Assembly (NCBI RefSeq): GCF_014297465.1
Contig: NZ_JACORT010000001.1
Location: 62,001 to 126,000, forward strand
Reading direction: 5' to 3'
Length of the DNA stretch: 64,000 nucleotides
Origin: Ramlibacter cellulosilyticus
GTDB lineage: Bacteria; Pseudomonadota; Gammaproteobacteria; Burkholderiales; Burkholderiaceae_C
Below are positions 15,456 through 24,227 of this stretch, one piece after another. The position numbers and the translations under genes were made by a program. The notes below the pieces were generated by a model. That model did no database searches. It was not told the DNA's origin and saw only the letters and a program-made list of their open reading frames with translations. The first letter of the stretch is position 1; each line of letters begins with the position of its first letter.

Positions 15456-16427
15456 ATGCAACGCAGAGACTTCGTCCGTGCCGCCGCCGCGGCCTCGCTG
15501 TTCCCGCTCGCCGCGCGCGCGCAAGGCACCTGGCCCGAGCGGCCGGTGAAGCTGATCCTGTCGCAGCCCGCGGGCTCCGGTCCCGACATCCTCGCGCGCT
15601 ACCTGGGCGAGCAGCTCTCGCGCACGTGGAAGCAGCCGGTCGTGATCGAGAACAAGCCGGGCGGGCAGAACGTGATCGGCGCGCAGGCCGCCGCGCGCTC
15701 GCCGGCCGATGGCTACACCTTCTATTACGCGACGACGGCGGCGATGGTGACCAACGCGTACACCTTCAAGTCGCTGCCCTACGACCCGGTGAAGGACTTC
15801 GTGCCGGTGCGCCTGGTGGGCCGCAGCCCGTTCGTGATCGCCGCGGGCGCGAACTTCCCGGTGAAGGACCTCGCGGAAGCGCTCGCCAAGGCGAAGGCGC
15901 AGCCGGGCGGCATCAGCATCGCCACCGAGGGCCCGAAGACCTTCTCCGGGATGCTGGCCGACACGGTGGCGAACCTGGGCGGCGTGAAGCTCAATCACGT
16001 GCCGTACACCAAGGCGCCGGACGCGCTGCAGGACGTGATCGGCGGCCGCGTGCAACTGGTGTGCCTGCCGGACGCGGCGCTCACCGCCTACATCAAGGGC
16101 GGCCAGGTGCGCCCGCTGGCCATCAGCACGACGCAGCGCTCCACCGAGCTGCCGAACGTGCCCAGCCTGTCGGAGACCTTCCCCGGCTTCGAATACGCCG
16201 GCTGGAACGGCGTGTTCGCCCCCGCCGGCACGCCCGCCGACGTGGTGGCACGCGTGAACCGGGACATCGAGTCGGTGCTGAAGCAGCCCGAAGTCGCGCA
16301 ACGCCTGCTGGCGCTCGGCTCGATCGCCGAACCGAAGATGTCGGTCCCCGAGTTCGACGGCTTCATGCGCGGCGAGCGCGAGCGGTGGGCGAAGATGGTG
16401 AAAACGCTGGGGATCCAGCCGGAGTAA
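15456..16427 (+). CDS. Bug/TctC-family periplasmic receptor, 323 aa
   Basis: Tripartite-tricarboxylate-type solute receptor. The N-terminus MQRRDFVRAAAAASLFPLAARA is a signal with a twin-arginine-like RRDF. The mature fold shows the family marks WPERPVKLILSQPAGSGPD, a DGYTFYYATTA segment and the WNGVFAPAGTP loop near the C-terminus. GGAG precedes the ATG at 15456. It closes the ring-cleavage operon and probably captures the aromatic or carboxylic substrate for uptake. No TctA/TctB membrane genes are in the window, as is common for Bug receptors in Burkholderiales. Confidence 0.9.
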   Translation: MQRRDFVRAAAAASLFPLAARAQGTWPERPVKLILSQPAGSGPDILARYLGEQLSRTWKQPVVIENKPGGQNVIGAQAAARSPADGYTFYYATTAAMVTNAYTFKSLPYDPVKDFVPVRLVGRSPFVIAAGANFPVKDLAEALAKAKAQPGGISIATEGPKTFSGMLADTVANLGGVKLNHVPYTKAPDALQDVIGGRVQLVCLPDAALTAYIKGGQVRPLAISTTQRSTELPNVPSLSETFPGFEYAGWNGVFAPAGTPADVVARVNRDIESVLKQPEVAQRLLALGSIAEPKMSVPEFDGFMRGERERWAKMVKTLGIQPE

Positions 16428-16463
16428 CGGCGCCGGCCTCCGCGCCCGCGGCGACGGAAAGTC

Positions 16464-16679
16464 TCAGTGCAGCACGGGCTGCTCGCCCAGCTGCTCGCGC
16501 AAGCGGCGGGCGCTCTCCTGCAGCCGGCTCGTCTCGGCCAGGGCCGCCTCGACCCGTTCGGCGGGGGCGCCGGCCTGCTGGAGGTCGAAGGCGCGCTCGA
16601 ACGCGCGTTCGGCATTCCTGCTGATCGCCGTGAGCTGCGATCGGAGGTGGGCCACGTTGGCGACGGTTTCGGTGCTCAT
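16464..16679 (-). CDS. Small helical hypothetical protein, 71 aa
   Basis: Starts at MSTETVANVAH with a good AAGGAG ribosome site. It is nearly all predicted helix with Ala, Glu, Arg and Leu in heptad-like spacing (NAERAFERAFDLQQAG, EAALAETSRLQESARRLREQ), so a short coiled coil is likely. Cytoplasmic, no Cys. Unrecognised. Convergent with the Bug gene and divergent from rarD. Confidence 0.55.
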   Translation of the reverse strand: MSTETVANVAHLRSQLTAISRNAERAFERAFDLQQAGAPAERVEAALAETSRLQESARRLREQLGEQPVLH

Positions 16680-16827
16680 CGAAGTCTCCTTGCCGGGTCG
16701 GCGGTGCCCGCAGTGTCGGCCTGGCCGCCGGCGACGCCCTGTAGGCCGCCGCGGATCCGTGGCGTGATCCGCTGCCGGGCTTGCGCGTCGCCGGAATGCG
16801 GCGGCAGCCACTGCCACAATCGCCGCC

Positions 16828-17745
16828 ATGTCGTCCGGTGTCCTCCAGGCAGGCCTCGCCTATGCGATCTGGGGCCTGCTCCCGCTGTACTTCCATCTCG
16901 TGGCGGCCGTCGCGCCGTTCGAGATCGTGCTGCAGCGCGCGCTGTGGTCGCTGGCGTTCGTGCTCCTGCTGCTTGCCGTGCTGCGGCGCTGGGGCTGGCT
17001 GCGTGACATCGCCCGCCAGCCGCGGACGCTGGGCATCTTTGCCTCCAGCGCGCTGCTGCTGTCGGTCAACTGGCTGGTGTATGTCTGGGCGGTGACGCAC
17101 GGACTGGTGGTCGAGTCCAGCCTGGGCTACTTCATCACGCCGCTGGTCAACGTGCTGCTCGGCTATTTCGTCCTGAAGGAGCGGCCCAGGCGCATGCAGT
17201 GGGTGGCCCTCGCCATTGCCGCGGCCGGCGTGCTGTGGCTGGCGGTCTTCACCGGTTCGCTGCCGTGGGTCGGCCTCGTGCTCGCTGCGAGTTTCGGCAT
17301 CTACGGATTGCTGCGCAAGACCGCGCCGCTCGGCGCGCTGGAAGGTCTCGCACTCGAGACGCTGCTGCTCGCCCCGCTGGCGGCCGGCCTGCTGGCCTGG
17401 CGGGCGTCGCAGGGCGCGAATACTGCCGGCGGCGACGCCTCCCTGCTGGCACTGCTGGCGTTGAGCGGCCCGCTCACCGCCTTGCCGCTGCTGCTGTTCG
17501 CCGCCGGCGCCCGCCGCATCCCGCTCACCACGCTCGGCGTGCTGCAATACATCGGCCCGACCATCCAGTTCGCGCTGGGCGTGTGGCTGTTCCACGAACC
17601 CTTCGGCGGGCCGCGGCTGGTGGGCTTCGTGCTGATCTGGCTGGCGCTGGTCGTCTACACGGGGGAGAGCCTGGTCTGGATGCGCCGGCGCCCCCCGGGC
17701 GTCAATGGCTCCCCGACCCCTGGCGAGGCGCAGGGCCGGGCGTGA
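16828..17745 (+). CDS. rarD: RarD-like EamA/DMT-superfamily permease, 305 aa
   Basis: Inner-membrane drug/metabolite-type transporter with about ten hydrophobic segments. It has the RarD-typical opening GLAYAIWGLLPLYFHLV, the SVNWLVYVWAVTHG motif, ESSLGYFITPLVNVLLGYFV, and near the end LGVLQYIGPTIQFALGVWLF. Substrate unknown despite the chloramphenicol-resistance origin of the name. The last 44 nt overlap the 3' end of the convergent dehydrogenase gene, so the C-terminal tail (RRRPPGVNGSPTPGEAQGRA) is encoded opposite that gene. Confidence 0.85.
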   Translation: MSSGVLQAGLAYAIWGLLPLYFHLVAAVAPFEIVLQRALWSLAFVLLLLAVLRRWGWLRDIARQPRTLGIFASSALLLSVNWLVYVWAVTHGLVVESSLGYFITPLVNVLLGYFVLKERPRRMQWVALAIAAAGVLWLAVFTGSLPWVGLVLAASFGIYGLLRKTAPLGALEGLALETLLLAPLAAGLLAWRASQGANTAGGDASLLALLALSGPLTALPLLLFAAGARRIPLTTLGVLQYIGPTIQFALGVWLFHEPFGGPRLVGFVLIWLALVVYTGESLVWMRRRPPGVNGSPTPGEAQGRA

Positions 17746-18631
17746 GTTCGGTGCCGGACTGCCGCTCGACCCAGCGCACCAGCTCGCTCACGCTGGCACC
17801 GGGGCCGGCGGCGTGGTCGGCCATGCGCCACAGCTGCTGGCCGAGGCCCCAGAGGGGCGCCGGCGTGGCGGTTTCGCGAGCCAGGTCCAGGGCGATCCCC
17901 ATGTCCTTGAGCATCAGCTCCAGCTTGAAGGGATCGTCGAAGCTGCGGCTGAACACCCGCTGGTGGAAGTGGGTCTGGGTGATCCAGGAACCGCCGGTGG
18001 ATTCGTTCAGCACGTCCACCATCACCTTCGGGTCCAGCCCGTAGCGCTTGCCGGCCACGAGGCCTTCGGCGGTGTTGGCCAGCGTGACGGCCGTGATGCA
18101 GTTGTTGATGCACTTCATGGCGTGCCCGCAGCCCAGGCCGCCCAGGTGGAACACGGCACGGCCCATCACGTCAAGGAGCGGGCGGATGCGCGCGACGTCG
18201 TCGTCTGCGCCGCCGACCATGAACACGAGCTTGGCCTCTTGTGCGCCCCAGGCGGCCCCGGACACCGGCGCGTCGACCATGGCCGCGCCGCGCTTTCCGA
18301 GTGCCTCGCCGGTCTGCTCGGTCAGCCAGGGCTCGCAGCTGGACGTGTCCAGCAGGATGGCGCCGCGGCGCAGGCCTTCCACGAGGCCGTCCTGGCCCAG
18401 GGCGACCTGCTGCACCACCTGGCCGTTGGGCAGCATGGTGATGACCACCTCGCTGCGCGCGGCAACTTCGCGCGGCGTCGTGGCGGCGACCGCGGCATGG
18501 CCCAGCCTCTCGGCCAGGCTGCGCGTGACCGATGCGTTCGCGTCCAGCAGCGTCAGACGATGGCCGGCCTGCGCGAGGTGGGTGGCCATGGGGGCGCCCA
18601 TCACACCCAAGCCGACGAAGCCGATGTCCAT
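17702..18631 (-). CDS. NAD(P)-dependent beta-hydroxyacid dehydrogenase (3-hydroxyisobutyrate dehydrogenase family), 309 aa
   Basis: Starts at MDIGFVGLGVMGAPMATHLA, the Rossmann GxGxxG typical of the family, with a GGGAGGC ribosome site. Other family marks are DTSSCEPWLTEQ, DAPVSGAAWGAQEAKLVFMVGG (substrate loop) and GCGHAMKCINNCI with the catalytic-helix Lys. An open frame extends 24 codons further upstream but lacks a better start. Oxidises or reduces a 3-hydroxy acid (3-hydroxyisobutyrate, tartronate semialdehyde or a relative); specificity cannot be read. Convergent overlap of 44 nt with rarD. Confidence 0.85.
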   Translation of the reverse strand: MDIGFVGLGVMGAPMATHLAQAGHRLTLLDANASVTRSLAERLGHAAVAATTPREVAARSEVVITMLPNGQVVQQVALGQDGLVEGLRRGAILLDTSSCEPWLTEQTGEALGKRGAAMVDAPVSGAAWGAQEAKLVFMVGGADDDVARIRPLLDVMGRAVFHLGGLGCGHAMKCINNCITAVTLANTAEGLVAGKRYGLDPKVMVDVLNESTGGSWITQTHFHQRVFSRSFDDPFKLELMLKDMGIALDLARETATPAPLWGLGQQLWRMADHAAGPGASVSELVRWVERQSGTELTPGPAPRQGSGSH

Positions 18632-18725
18632 GGATGCCTCCCTTCGAAATGCGGTGCCAGGGCGCAGCATGCCCGAGAAGCCGCCGCGGCGCAGCTCGGC
18701 CATACGCGCACCTTATAGTGGCCGG

Positions 18726-19964
18726 ATGACGTCAAACAGCAAGGACGCCGGAACGGGCGAGGGGACCGCGGAGGGCCTGACGCGGGCCGCGCCGGCAGCG
18801 GCGATCGAGGCCGACCTCGCGGCGATCGCGAGCGTCGCTGCCGTGCCGCAGATGCTGGAGGTGATCTGCCGCACGACGGGCATGGGCTTCGCCGCCGTCG
18901 CCCGGGTCACGGACGCGCAATGGGTGTGCTGCGCCTCGCGCGACGAGATCGGCTTCGGCCTCCAGCCCGGCGGCGAACTGGTGCTGGAGACGACGCTGTG
19001 CAACGAGATCCGCCAGCACCACCAGCCGGTCGTGATCGACGACGTGCCTGCCAGCCCGCTGTACTGCGAGCACCACACGCCGGCGCGCTACGGCTTTCGC
19101 AGCTATATCTCCGTACCGATCTTCCGCGGCGACCGTTCGTTCTGGGGGACTTTGTGCGCCATCGACCCGAAGCCCGCCAGGGTGGAGACCGCCGAGGCCC
19201 GCGGCATGTTCAGGCTGTTTGCCGACCTCGTGGGCTTCCATCTCGATGCGCAGGACCGACTGCACGCAAGCGAGTCTGCCCTGCGGCACGAGACCGACAC
19301 CGCCCGGCGCCGGGAGCAGTTCGTGGCCGCGCTGGGGCACGACATCCGCACGCCGTTGCAGGCCATCGCCGGCGGGCTCGCCGTGATCGAGCGGGCACCC
19401 GACCAGGGGGCGCGCGTGACGCCGCTGATGCGGCGCAGCCTCGACCGCATCGGCGAGCTCGTGGAGGACCTGATGGACCTGGCTCGCGGCCAGCTGGGCA
19501 CGGGCATGCGGGTGAGCCCGGTGCATTGCGAGGACCTCGGCCAGCGCCTGGCGCGCATCGTCGATGAAACGCGTGCCGCGCGGCCGGACGCGCGCATCGA
19601 GTTCGAATGCCGCGTGGACGGCCCGGTGTGGTGCGACCCGGCCCGCATCGTGCAGGTCGCGGCCAACCTGCTGGGCAACGCCGTCACGCACGGAACGCCG
19701 GGCCAGCCGATCGCCGTGCGGGCGACGGCCAGCGCGCAGGCCTTCGAGCTGACCTCCTCGAACGCGGGACCGCCGATGGCCGCAGCCGAGGTCGCGGCGC
19801 TGTTCAAGCCGTACTTCCGTCCGGCGACCAGCAGCAAGAGCTCGGGCATGGGCCTCGGCCTCTACATCGTCTCGGAGATTGCCAAGGCGCACCGCGGCAC
19901 GGCGACGGCCAGCGCCGAACGCGGCGAGCTGACGTTCACGGTGCGCATCCCGCGGCACGCGTGA
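18726..19964 (+). CDS. GAF-domain sensor histidine kinase, 412 aa
   Basis: Soluble sensor kinase: no membrane segments. The GAF domain covers residues about 30-175 (ETTLCNEIRQHHQPVVIDDV, SYISVPIFRGDRSFWGTLC), a type that binds small ligands or chromophores. HisKA follows with phospho-acceptor His205 in AALGHDIRTPLQ, then HATPase with the N box NLLGNAVTHG (about 314-323) and the G box GMGLGLYIVSEIAKAHRG. A TATAGT box ends 6 nt before the ATG, so the message may be leaderless. No response regulator is adjacent. Immediately downstream on the opposite strand lies a broken acyl-CoA dehydrogenase gene. Confidence 0.85.
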   Translation: MTSNSKDAGTGEGTAEGLTRAAPAAAIEADLAAIASVAAVPQMLEVICRTTGMGFAAVARVTDAQWVCCASRDEIGFGLQPGGELVLETTLCNEIRQHHQPVVIDDVPASPLYCEHHTPARYGFRSYISVPIFRGDRSFWGTLCAIDPKPARVETAEARGMFRLFADLVGFHLDAQDRLHASESALRHETDTARRREQFVAALGHDIRTPLQAIAGGLAVIERAPDQGARVTPLMRRSLDRIGELVEDLMDLARGQLGTGMRVSPVHCEDLGQRLARIVDETRAARPDARIEFECRVDGPVWCDPARIVQVAANLLGNAVTHGTPGQPIAVRATASAQAFELTSSNAGPPMAAAEVAALFKPYFRPATSSKSSGMGLGLYIVSEIAKAHRGTATASAERGELTFTVRIPRHA

Positions 19965-19997
19965 GCGGCGACCTCGGACGCTGCGCGAGTGATGCCG

Positions 19998-20606
19998 GGG
20001 TGCGCCCATCTTCCGATCGGGCTTGCCGAGCGTCAGCCCCGGCAAGGTGGCAGGAACGATGAACGCGGTAATGCCGCCCGGGCCGGGGCCCTCGGTGCGC
20101 GCCATCAGCGTGAATGCGCCAGCCCGTGGCGCGTTCGTGATGAAGCGCTTGGTCCCGTTCAGGACGTAGTCGCTGCCCTCTCTGGCGCCACGCGTCTTGA
20201 TGGAGGCTGCGTCGGACCCCGCGTCGGGTTCGGTCAGGGCGAACGACACCACCAGCTCACCGCTGGCAATGCGGGGAAGGTACTCGCGCTTTTGCGCAGC
20301 GGTGCCGTCCATGAGGATGCCTTGCGAGCCGATCCCGATGTTGGTGCCGACCACGGATCGAAAGGCGAGCGCGGTCTGCCCCAGTTCGTAGGCCACCTCG
20401 CACTCCTGCGCCATCGACAGGCCGATGCCGCCGTACTCCTCCGGAATGGAGATCCCGAACAGGCCGAGATCCTTCATGTCGCTGACGATCTCCGGCGGCA
20501 CGTCGTCGTGCTCCTCCACCTGGTCCTCCGCCGGCACCAGCCGGTCCTGGATGAAGCGCTGCACGCTGTCCTTCAGCAGCTGGAAGGTTTCGTCGTCGAG
20601 TGCCAT
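19998..20606 (-). pseudogene. Truncated acyl-CoA dehydrogenase (N-terminal half only)
   Basis: From the ATG at 20606 about 200 codons follow the acyl-CoA dehydrogenase pattern: the N-terminal helical domain (MALDDETFQLLKDSVQRFIQ), GISIPEEYGGIGLS, ALTEPDAGSDAASIKT (FAD/substrate strand), GTKRFITNAPRAGAFTLMAR and LTLGKPDRKMGA. Homology ends abruptly near base 20000, 34 nt from the stop of the convergent kinase. The frame stays open but continues through antisense of the kinase gene. A normal enzyme is about 380 residues, so the middle-domain end and the C-terminal FAD-binding/catalytic half with the Glu base are gone. Probably a deletion or rearrangement scar; no catalytic function expected. 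Confidence 0.8.
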
Positions 20607-20652
20607 GCCGTTCCTTGTGGAGGAGCCGCAATTGTTCGCATGCCGGCCGCCG

Positions 20653-20698
20653 TTGACAATCACAGCAGACATGAACAGTCCGTCAAAGGAGTTTTGAC
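20653..20698 (+). promoter_or_regulatory. Candidate promoter and palindrome upstream of LysR
   Basis: A perfect TTGACA -35-like hexamer lies at 20653-20658. A palindrome GTCAAA-N5-TTTGAC lies at 20682-20698, 6 nt before the LysR ATG. The palindrome overlaps the GGAG that would serve as ribosome site, so LysR binding there could repress its own translation start region (inference). The -10 hexamer is unclear. Confidence 0.4.
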
Positions 20699-20704
20699 AG
20701 TCGA

Positions 20705-21610
20705 ATGGACGCGCAATCCCTCGCCCTCTTCGTCGACATCGCCGATGCCGGCAACCTCAGTCTCGCGGCGCGCAATCTCAAGATGAGCCGGGCCAACGTC
20801 AGCTACCACCTGCGGCAACTGGAAACCTCAGTGGGTTTCGAGCTGCTGCGCCGGACCACGCGCCGTGTGGAGCTGACAGAAGTGGGGCAGCGCCTGTACC
20901 AGCACGGGCGGGTGATCCGGGACGAGGTGATGGCAGCCCGCGAGTCGGTGGCCATGCTCGGCAAGGGAATGCACGGTTCCGTGCGGCTCAGCGTGCCGAC
21001 GGGGTTCGGGCAGCTCGTGATGTCCCCCTGGCTGATCGAGTTCAAGCGCCTGTACCCGGAGGTCTCGCTGGATCTTCGCTTCGAGAACCGCATCGACGAC
21101 CTGCTGCGGGAAGAGGTGGACGTCGCCGTGCGTGTGATGTCCGAGCCGCCGGAGCAAACCGTGGCGGTGGAGCTTGCGCGCGTGCGGTACGCCGCCTGCG
21201 TGTCGGCGGACTATGCGCGTAGGGGTCCCGTGCCCACCCGGTTGGAGGAGCTGGTGGACGCTCCCCTGATCACGTCCGCCGTGAGTGGCCGCGACCTGCG
21301 GCTGTCCGCGTATCGTAACCACGAGCGCCGTGATTTGACGCTCCACCCGACGCTTGCATCCGAGAACTTCCAGTTCCTGCGGGACGCGGTGCTGGCGGGG
21401 CTGGGTGTCGGGCTCGTGCCCGATTACGTCGTCGAAGCGGATGTGGCTGCAGGGCGCGTGGTGACCACACTGCAAGAGTGGCAGCTGAGCATCTTCGGAA
21501 CGCGCATGTACTTGTTGCGCATGCCCGCGCGCTACCAGACGGTGGCGACCCGCACGCTGATCGACTTCCTGGTGGAACGATCCAGGGCATGGGCGGCGCA
21601 GCACCGCTGA
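20705..21610 (+). CDS. LysR-family regulator, 301 aa
   Basis: LTTR with an N-terminal winged HTH (ARNLKMSRANVSYHLRQLET, residues about 22-43) and an effector domain from about 88 (GSVRLSVPTGFGQLVMSPWL; RFENRIDDLLREEVDVAVRV). The pattern is that of the large CrgA/AaeR-like subgroup. Divergent from the truncated acyl-CoA dehydrogenase; if that gene was its target, the regulator may be orphaned (inference). The SDR and ABC1 kinase genes lie downstream but in different transcription units. Confidence 0.85.
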   Translation: MDAQSLALFVDIADAGNLSLAARNLKMSRANVSYHLRQLETSVGFELLRRTTRRVELTEVGQRLYQHGRVIRDEVMAARESVAMLGKGMHGSVRLSVPTGFGQLVMSPWLIEFKRLYPEVSLDLRFENRIDDLLREEVDVAVRVMSEPPEQTVAVELARVRYAACVSADYARRGPVPTRLEELVDAPLITSAVSGRDLRLSAYRNHERRDLTLHPTLASENFQFLRDAVLAGLGVGLVPDYVVEADVAAGRVVTTLQEWQLSIFGTRMYLLRMPARYQTVATRTLIDFLVERSRAWAAQHR

Positions 21611-21626
21611 AGCCGACGCGTTCCCG

Positions 21627-23303
21627 CTAGCTCCTGCTCCTGCGATACGACCGGTCCTGCAGGTAGATGTTCACCAGCAGGATCACGCTGCCGAGCGCAG
21701 CGCCGATGAAGCAGACGATCGCCAGGCCGGGGTAGCCGAGCACGCGGAAGTCGGTGTCGACGCGCATCAGCAACGCCGCGCCGATGATCAGCGCCGCGAG
21801 CACGAGGCCGGTGGTGACGCGGTTGGCGATCTTCTGCATGCCTTCGATCATGCCGTTGGCGTCTGTTGCGCGGACCTTGATCTCCAGCTCGTTGTCCGCC
21901 ACGGCGTCCATGATGCGGTTCACGCGGCGAGGCAGGCCCGCGGCGAAGCTCTTGAACTCCATCGCCGCCGTGAGGAAGCTCCCCTCGGTCGCCTCGCGCT
22001 TCATGCGCGTGGACAGGAGCTTGCCCGCATGCCGGCGTACCGCCGCATTGGGATCGAACTGCGGATCGAGCACGCGGCCGATCTCGTCCAGCTGCAGCAG
22101 CGTCTTGGCCAGCAGCGCCAGCTCGCTGGGCACGAAGAAGCCGCAGTCCGCGGCGACCGTGCTGATGTCGAGAAGCGTCTGGCCGATGTTCACGTCCTTC
22201 AGGCCGCGCCCCTGCTCGCGCGCGACCAGGATGCCCAGGCGACGGCGGAAGTCGGCGGGGTCGGCCTCGTCGCTCTTGTCGCTCACCTGGATCAGCGATT
22301 CGGCCGCCTGCTCGCTGCGCCCGTCGCTCACCGACAGCAGGATCTTGAGCAGCTGCTCCTGCATGCCCGGCGTCGTGCGGCCCACCATGCCCAGGTCGAG
22401 CAGCGCCAGGCGCCCGTCGTCGGTGATGAACACGTTGCCCGGGTGCGGGTCGGCATGGAACAGGCCGTCCACCAGAACCTGCTTCAGGTAGGCGTGGAAC
22501 AGCTCGTCCAGCAAAGCGGTGCCGTCGACCTCCAGCCGCGTGTAGCCCGAGAGTTTGGTGATCTTGGTGCCGTGCACGCGCTCCATCGTCAGCACGCGCT
22601 TCGTGCAGTAGTCGGGGATCGGCTGCGGCACGGCCAGGCGCTCGAACTCGCGCAGGCTGCTGCCGACCGCGACCAGGTTCTCCGCTTCGCGCTCGTAGTC
22701 CAGCTCCTCGTGGATGGAGACGCGGAACTCTTCGAGCATGAGACGCAGGCGGTGGCGGCGGCCGACGTCGGTATGGGCGTCGAGGAACTGCGCGACCCGC
22801 GCCAGCACGTCGAACTCCTCGGCCACCTGCTTGCCGACGCCGGGCCGCTGCACCTTCACGACCACGGGCGTGCCGTCGCGCAGCGTCGCCGAGTGCACTT
22901 GCCCCAACGAGGCGGCCGCAATGGGTTCGGGATCGAAGGACTGGAAGGCCTTGGAAATGCGGGCGCCGAGCTCCTCCTCGACGATCGCGCGGACCTCGTC
23001 GAAGGCGAAGGGCTTCACGTCGTCCTGCAGGCGCGAAAGCGCCTTGACGTAGCCGGCGGGCAGCAAGTCGGGCCGGCTCGACAGCACCTGGCCCAGCTTC
23101 ACGTAGGCCGGCCCCATCGCCTCGAGGTCGTCGGCCAGCTGGCCGGCGCGCTGCTGCGCCGCTTCGGCGGCCGTTTCATCGCTGGCGCGAACTGTGCGCC
23201 CGTGCTTCCACATCAGGCGGGCGATCTGCCGCCATCTCTGCAAGTGCTCGATCCTGGTTGTCATGCGGCCCGGAACTTCATGGGAGAGCTCGAGTGTCCC
23301 CAT
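21627..23303 (-). CDS. AarF/ABC1/UbiB-family kinase-like protein, 558 aa
   Basis: ABC1/UbiB atypical kinase. Visible family features are AYVKLGQVLSSRPDLLP (the KxGQ motif), SLGQVHSATLRDGTPVVVKVQRPG (Ala-rich nucleotide loop and catalytic Lys), the YEREAENL segment, HADPHPGNVFI (catalytic loop) and LALLDLGMVG (DFG-equivalent). Two hydrophobic C-terminal helices (about 505-550) anchor it in the inner membrane. UbiB-type proteins support ubiquinone biosynthesis or lipid handling as ATPases; several paralogs per genome are common, so this need not be ubiB itself. A second start (MTTRIEHL at 23264) is possible. No ubi neighbours. Confidence 0.85.
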   Translation of the reverse strand: MGTLELSHEVPGRMTTRIEHLQRWRQIARLMWKHGRTVRASDETAAEAAQQRAGQLADDLEAMGPAYVKLGQVLSSRPDLLPAGYVKALSRLQDDVKPFAFDEVRAIVEEELGARISKAFQSFDPEPIAAASLGQVHSATLRDGTPVVVKVQRPGVGKQVAEEFDVLARVAQFLDAHTDVGRRHRLRLMLEEFRVSIHEELDYEREAENLVAVGSSLREFERLAVPQPIPDYCTKRVLTMERVHGTKITKLSGYTRLEVDGTALLDELFHAYLKQVLVDGLFHADPHPGNVFITDDGRLALLDLGMVGRTTPGMQEQLLKILLSVSDGRSEQAAESLIQVSDKSDEADPADFRRRLGILVAREQGRGLKDVNIGQTLLDISTVAADCGFFVPSELALLAKTLLQLDEIGRVLDPQFDPNAAVRRHAGKLLSTRMKREATEGSFLTAAMEFKSFAAGLPRRVNRIMDAVADNELEIKVRATDANGMIEGMQKIANRVTTGLVLAALIIGAALLMRVDTDFRVLGYPGLAIVCFIGAALGSVILLVNIYLQDRSYRRSRS

Positions 23304-23423
23304 GCCAGAGCCGCCGCCTTATCGTCCCGGGGCTCGTCCGGGTGTCGGAATGTTGCACGTCAGACTTTCCAGCTCATCCTCTGCCCGCGGATGGATACAG
23401 TCAAGAACCATCAAGGAGAAAGA

Positions 23424-24203
23424 ATGGAAGCGAACCTGCAAGGCCGCGTCGCCATCGTCACCGGCGGCAGCAAAGGCATCGGCCGCGCCATCGCGCTGCG
23501 GATGGCCGCCAGCGGCGCGGATGTGGCGATCCTCGCGCGGGACGAGGCGACGCTCGAGGAAGCGCGCCAGGTGGTCGCGCAAAAGGCCAGGGCTCGCGTG
23601 ATGGTGGCGCGTTGCGACGTGACGAAAGCGCAGGACATCGCTTCGGCCTACGAGCAGGTGGTCGCGACCCTGGGCCGCGTGGACATCGTCGTGAACAATG
23701 CGGGCACCTCGCGCACCGGGGCCTTCCTGTCGATCACCGACGAGGTTTGGCAGGAAGACCTCGACCTCAAGCTGTTCGCCGCCATCCGGCTGACGCGGCT
23801 CGCCTGGCCGCAGATGGTGGAGCGGCGCTGGGGCCGTGTCATCAACGTCCTGAACATCGGCGCCAAAGCGCCGAAGGCCGCGAGCGCCCCGACTACGGTC
23901 TCGCGGGCGGCCGGCATGGCGCTGACCAAGCTGCTCGCGGGGGAAGGTGCGCCCCACAACGTTCTGGTGAATTCGCTGCACGTCGGCCTGATCGACAGCG
24001 ACCAGTGGGTGCGCAGGCACGCGCAGTCGGCAGAAGGCTCGTACGACGCGTTCCTCTCCGGCATGGCGAAGAACATTCCTCTCGGACGCGTCGGCACGGC
24101 GGAGGAGTTCGCCAACGTGGCGTGCTTCCTGGCCTCGGACCTGGCCAGCTATGTGACGGGGGCTGCGATCAACGTCGATGGGAACCTGTCGCCGGTGATG
24201 TAG
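23424..24203 (+). CDS. Short-chain dehydrogenase/reductase with non-canonical active site, 259 aa
   Basis: Rossmann fold with TGGSKGIG at 13-20 and VNNAGTSR at 90-97, plus the SDR ending YVTGAAINVDGNLSPVM. The catalytic triad is missing: the usual Ser position reads NVLNIGA (141-147) and the Y-x-x-x-K pair reads T-T-V-S-R (Thr157, Arg161). The usual Asn in the alpha-4 helix also appears as Asp114 (DLDLKLF). It therefore either uses different chemistry or only binds a dinucleotide and ligand. AAGGAG sets the start at 23424. Divergent from the ABC1 kinase gene with no functional tie visible. Confidence 0.8.
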   Translation: MEANLQGRVAIVTGGSKGIGRAIALRMAASGADVAILARDEATLEEARQVVAQKARARVMVARCDVTKAQDIASAYEQVVATLGRVDIVVNNAGTSRTGAFLSITDEVWQEDLDLKLFAAIRLTRLAWPQMVERRWGRVINVLNIGAKAPKAASAPTTVSRAAGMALTKLLAGEGAPHNVLVNSLHVGLIDSDQWVRRHAQSAEGSYDAFLSGMAKNIPLGRVGTAEEFANVACFLASDLASYVTGAAINVDGNLSPVM

Positions 24204-24227
24204 CAGCGCGCATCACGCTGCCTGCGG

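Noticed and set aside
18732..19997. Continuation of the acyl-CoA dehydrogenase frame to a 646-residue fusion
   Set aside because: Beyond base about 20000 the translation is antisense of the GAF kinase with no family match; treated as accidental read-through of a truncated gene.
21627..23303. Naming the ABC1 kinase ubiB
   Set aside because: Several ABC1 paralogs are usual in one genome and no ubi genes are adjacent, so the specific name is not supported.
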